Below are positions 6,715 through 7,925 of a DNA stretch of 7,925 nucleotides, one piece after another (the first letter of the stretch is position 1; every line of letters starts with the position of its first letter). Origin of the DNA: Armatimonadota bacterium (GTDB lineage Bacteria; Armatimonadota; Fervidibacteria; Fervidibacterales; Fervidibacteraceae); NCBI GenBank assembly GCA_026419315.1, contig JANZZQ010000051.1, positions 1 through 7,925 of the forward strand, in the 5' to 3' direction. Position numbers and translations under genes: made by a program. Below the pieces are notes generated by a model. That model had not been told where the DNA came from. It searched no databases and saw only the letters and a program-made list of their open reading frames with translations.

Positions 6715-7143
6715 GTGCCGAATTTGCTTGTCAGGTGGGTTCACCTTTCAGTTGACGGCAGAACTTGCCCAAGATGCTCGGAAACCGGAAAGGAGTTGGA
6801 AAAGGCCGTTGAAACTTTGGGAAAAACCCTTTCACCGTTAGGCATCAAGGTCGTTTTTGAAGAAGTTGAGATCGCCCGTAAGGAGTTTGACCGCAACCCT
6901 TTAAGGTCAAACGAAATTTGGCTTAACGGGAAACTTCTGGAAGAATGGCTTGGCGGTAGGAAAACTCAAACGCCTTGCTGTGATGTCTGCGGCGACGAAG
7001 AATGTCGGGCAGTGGAGATTGAAGGGCAACTGCACGAAGTTGTGACTGCAGACCTAATTGTCAAGGCTGGCTTAGTTGCCGCCTCCGAGATGGTTAACGC
7101 CGGCAAAAGTTGTTGCTCAGGACAAACTTACTGTTGCGGTTGA
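6715..7143 (+). CDS. DUF2703 family Cys-rich thioredoxin-like protein
   Basis: A 142-residue cytoplasmic protein matching the DUF2703 family along its length. CPRC is at residues 18-21, with TGKELEKAVETL after it and LGIKVVFEEVEI (42-53). NPLRSNEIWLNGKLLEEWLG (61-80) resembles the family's conserved substrate-loop region. CCDVCGDEECR (88-98) follows, and LIVKAGLVAA sits near 114-123. The fold is thioredoxin-like, with CPRC in the place of the CxxC active site. The C terminus adds KSCCSGQTYCCG (131-142), two vicinal Cys pairs, for ten Cys in total. Such clusters suit redox chemistry or soft-metal binding. The family's biochemical role is not established; association with metal(loid) genes is my recollection and inference. 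It starts 42 bp after the C11-like gene on the same strand, with no terminator visible between. It uses a GTG start. Confidence 0.9.
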   Translation: MPNLLVRWVHLSVDGRTCPRCSETGKELEKAVETLGKTLSPLGIKVVFEEVEIARKEFDRNPLRSNEIWLNGKLLEEWLGGRKTQTPCCDVCGDEECRAVEIEGQLHEVVTADLIVKAGLVAASEMVNAGKSCCSGQTYCCG

Positions 7144-7409
7144 AAGCGGAGGAAGTTGAAGGGGATAAGAAGGCAGGGATTTTTGGGATGGGGGCAATTG
7201 TTGCAACGGGTTGATGGCTTTGTGAACCAAACGAACTCCGAGGTGCACCAACAGAGAAATCCCTTCGAAGGTATTCCCGAATTTGCCCCTAAAACCGACA
7301 CTGCTTCACTGAGGATGGGAAACGGACAATCCTCTTGTCAGGCTTCCGCACACGGGCGAATTGCGAGATGGCTTCTAACCACGAAAGCGACATTGAGGCA
7401 GCATGACGT

Positions 7410-7472
7410 AATGCGGAATGCGAAGTGATGAGTGCGAAGTTGTCGCCCGATCCTGCTTTCAGCGTTCCGCAT
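7410..7472. repeat. Degenerate heptad repeats within an imperfect inverted repeat
   Basis: From 7410 four consecutive seven-base units read AATGCGG, AATGCGA, AGTGATG, AGTGCGA. ATGCGGAATGC (7411-7421) matches the complement of GCGTTCCGCAT (7462-7472) at ten of eleven positions, and the mismatch is a G-U pair in RNA. A further three to four pairs (7422-7425 with 7457-7460) fit after a one-base bulge. The result is a long-stem hairpin about 85 bases upstream of the permease start. It could be a leader structure, a small repeat relic or chance. Confidence 0.5.
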
Positions 7473-7545
7473 CTTGTGTAGTTGTTGACGGCACTTATCT
7501 TCGCCATGCTTTGCTAATAACCTTCGCCCGAGAGATTTTCACCAC

Positions 7546-7552
7546 GAGGTGA
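7546..7552 (+). promoter_or_regulatory. Ribosome binding site of the permease gene
   Basis: GAGGTGA, five bases before ATG at 7558, gives a standard bacterial start and supports that choice. Confidence 0.65.
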
Positions 7553-7557
7553 CGGCT

Positions 7558-7925
7558 ATGTGGCTGAGCAATGCAGTAATGGTTGCAGTCACTGCCTTCC
7601 TATTTGGACTTGCGGTTTGGAGGGCAAAAGGAATTCCTTTTGAAGCGTTAAAAGAGAGCGGAAAAACTTTCTTGACAATGTTACCTATCATCATCTGCGC
7701 TTTCGTGTGCGAGGGATTGATAAAAACCATCGTCCCGCCATCATGGATTCAAAAGTGGCTCGCAGTTGAATCGGGATGGAGAGGCATTGCCATCGGCTGC
7801 ATCGCCGGCGCGTTGACGCTCGACCAATGGTCGGCCTATCTGCATGAACTGGGTTTCGAGGACATTCGCATCACCGATCAGCGACATGACTTGAATGCCT
7901 ATGCCACTGTCTCTTATACACATCT
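7558..7925 (+). CDS. DUF318/ArsP-like permease, N-terminal part, then chimeric sequence (genuine to about 7818)
   Basis: The first 87 codons encode a membrane protein resembling DUF318 (ArsP-related) permeases. A first membrane helix (residues 5-21) is followed by EALKESGKTFLTMLPIIIC, a second helix (about 40-60) and PPSWIQKWLAVESGWRGIAIGCIAGALT (60-87). The pattern of L/P-helix, P-x-x-W-I, SG-x-RG-I-x-IG and AGALT is typical, and relatives continue PGGP. The frame instead continues LDQWSAYLHELGFEDIRITD with no membrane character, and then into adapter. Only about 7558-7818 should be trusted. Three Cys (47, 51, 81) lie in or near the membrane segments. Known relatives are linked to organoarsenical or metal export; the substrate here is not shown. 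The adjacent DUF2703 gene fits a metal(loid) role by inference. There are 414 bases between the two. Confidence 0.75.
   Translation, partial: MWLSNAVMVAVTAFLFGLAVWRAKGIPFEALKESGKTFLTMLPIIICAFVCEGLIKTIVPPSWIQKWLAVESGWRGIAIGCIAGALTLDQWSAYLHELGFEDIRITDQRHDLNAYATVSYTH
7819..7906. other. Probable chimeric insert of foreign sequence
   Basis: The permease family pattern stops at codon 87. The following 88 bases read in the same frame as a soluble-looking segment (LDQWSAYLHELGFEDIRITD and on). It resembles the C-terminal end of some SAM-dependent methyltransferases, though I cannot confirm this. Because it runs directly into an adapter, a chimeric or misassembled read is the likely source. The exact junction is uncertain by a few bases. 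Confidence 0.65.
7907..7925 (-). other. Nextera transposase mosaic-end adapter
   Basis: The last 19 bases, CTGTCTCTTATACACATCT, are identical to the Nextera/Tn5 mosaic-end adapter as seen in read-through. In one frame the reverse strand gives the well-known artefact peptide MCIRDS. This is library sequence left in the assembly, not genome sequence. Confidence 0.97.

Larger units (their letters stand above)
7144..7557. other. 414-bp stretch without a convincing gene
   Basis: Between the DUF2703 gene and the permease I see no credible coding sequence. An open frame at 7156-7428 (+) has a TTG start only three bases after its GGAGG and low-complexity, unfamiliar residues, so I left it out. The stretch holds a small palindrome GTTGCAAC (7200-7207), degenerate heptads and an inverted repeat (7410-7472), a TTGACG (7484-7489) with no good -10 at standard spacing, and the permease ribosome site at 7546-7552. 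I see no clear terminator hairpin with a U-run after the DUF2703 stop. Confidence 0.6.

Noticed and set aside
7200..7207. GTTGCAAC palindrome as an operator
   Set aside because: An eight-base palindrome is expected by chance at this scale, and no second site or regulator gene is present.
7156..7428. 90-codon + strand frame after the DUF2703 gene
   Set aside because: TTG start only three bases after the GGAGG, low-complexity unfamiliar translation, and its end overlaps the heptad repeats.
7289..7507. 72-codon - strand frame in the gap
   Set aside because: Its translation comes largely from the repeat and hairpin segment, with no recognisable motif and no ribosome site.
7484..7520. Promoter TTGACG with a downstream TAATAA for the permease
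   Set aside because: The -35-like box is good, but no acceptable -10 lies at 16-18 bases; TAATAA is 25 bases away.
7741..7923. 60-codon - strand frame starting MCIRDS
   Set aside because: It starts in adapter sequence and runs antisense through the chimera and the permease; a known artefact.

Overview
The window looks like a contig end from an uncultured, probably free-living bacterium sequenced by a transposase-based (Nextera-type) library. Gene order, Shine-Dalgarno sites and the mix of ATG and GTG starts are bacterial. No protein fixes the phylum. The sequence style recalls thermophilic lineages near Armatimonadota/Fervidibacterota, but that is only an impression.

Left part (2-2458, + strand): a tight envelope-biogenesis operon. 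It holds the 3' end of uppS (undecaprenyl diphosphate synthase), a polytopic membrane protein overlapping it by 17 bp, and rseP (site-2 zinc protease). The classic order is uppS-cdsA-dxr-rseP. Here dxr is absent, and the protein in the cdsA slot has a CdsA-like layout but lacks the acidic CDP-alcohol synthase signature.

Middle (2559-6672): a divergent pair of exported proteins sharing a short intergenic region. On the - strand is a secreted protein of unknown function with a PPC-like beta domain. On the + strand is a 980-residue clostripain-like (peptidase C11) protein with several beta-sandwich domains and a FlgD-type Ig module at the C terminus. Its catalytic His motif is intact, but the position of the nucleophilic Cys is Ser, so it is either a pseudo-peptidase or a Ser variant.

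Right part (6715-7925): a Cys-rich DUF2703 thioredoxin-like protein, a 414-bp non-coding stretch with degenerate heptads and an inverted repeat, then the start of a DUF318/ArsP-like permease. The pair suggests a metal(loid) module, by inference only. The permease frame breaks into unrelated sequence at about 7819, and the last 19 bases are an exact Nextera mosaic-end adapter. The terminal ~107 bases should therefore not be trusted as genome sequence.

I found no tRNA, rRNA, CRISPR array or transposase gene. The best biological leads are the Cys-to-Ser C11 protein, the degenerate CdsA-like protein in a conserved operon, and the DUF2703-permease module. The clearest technical point is the chimeric, adapter-bearing end.
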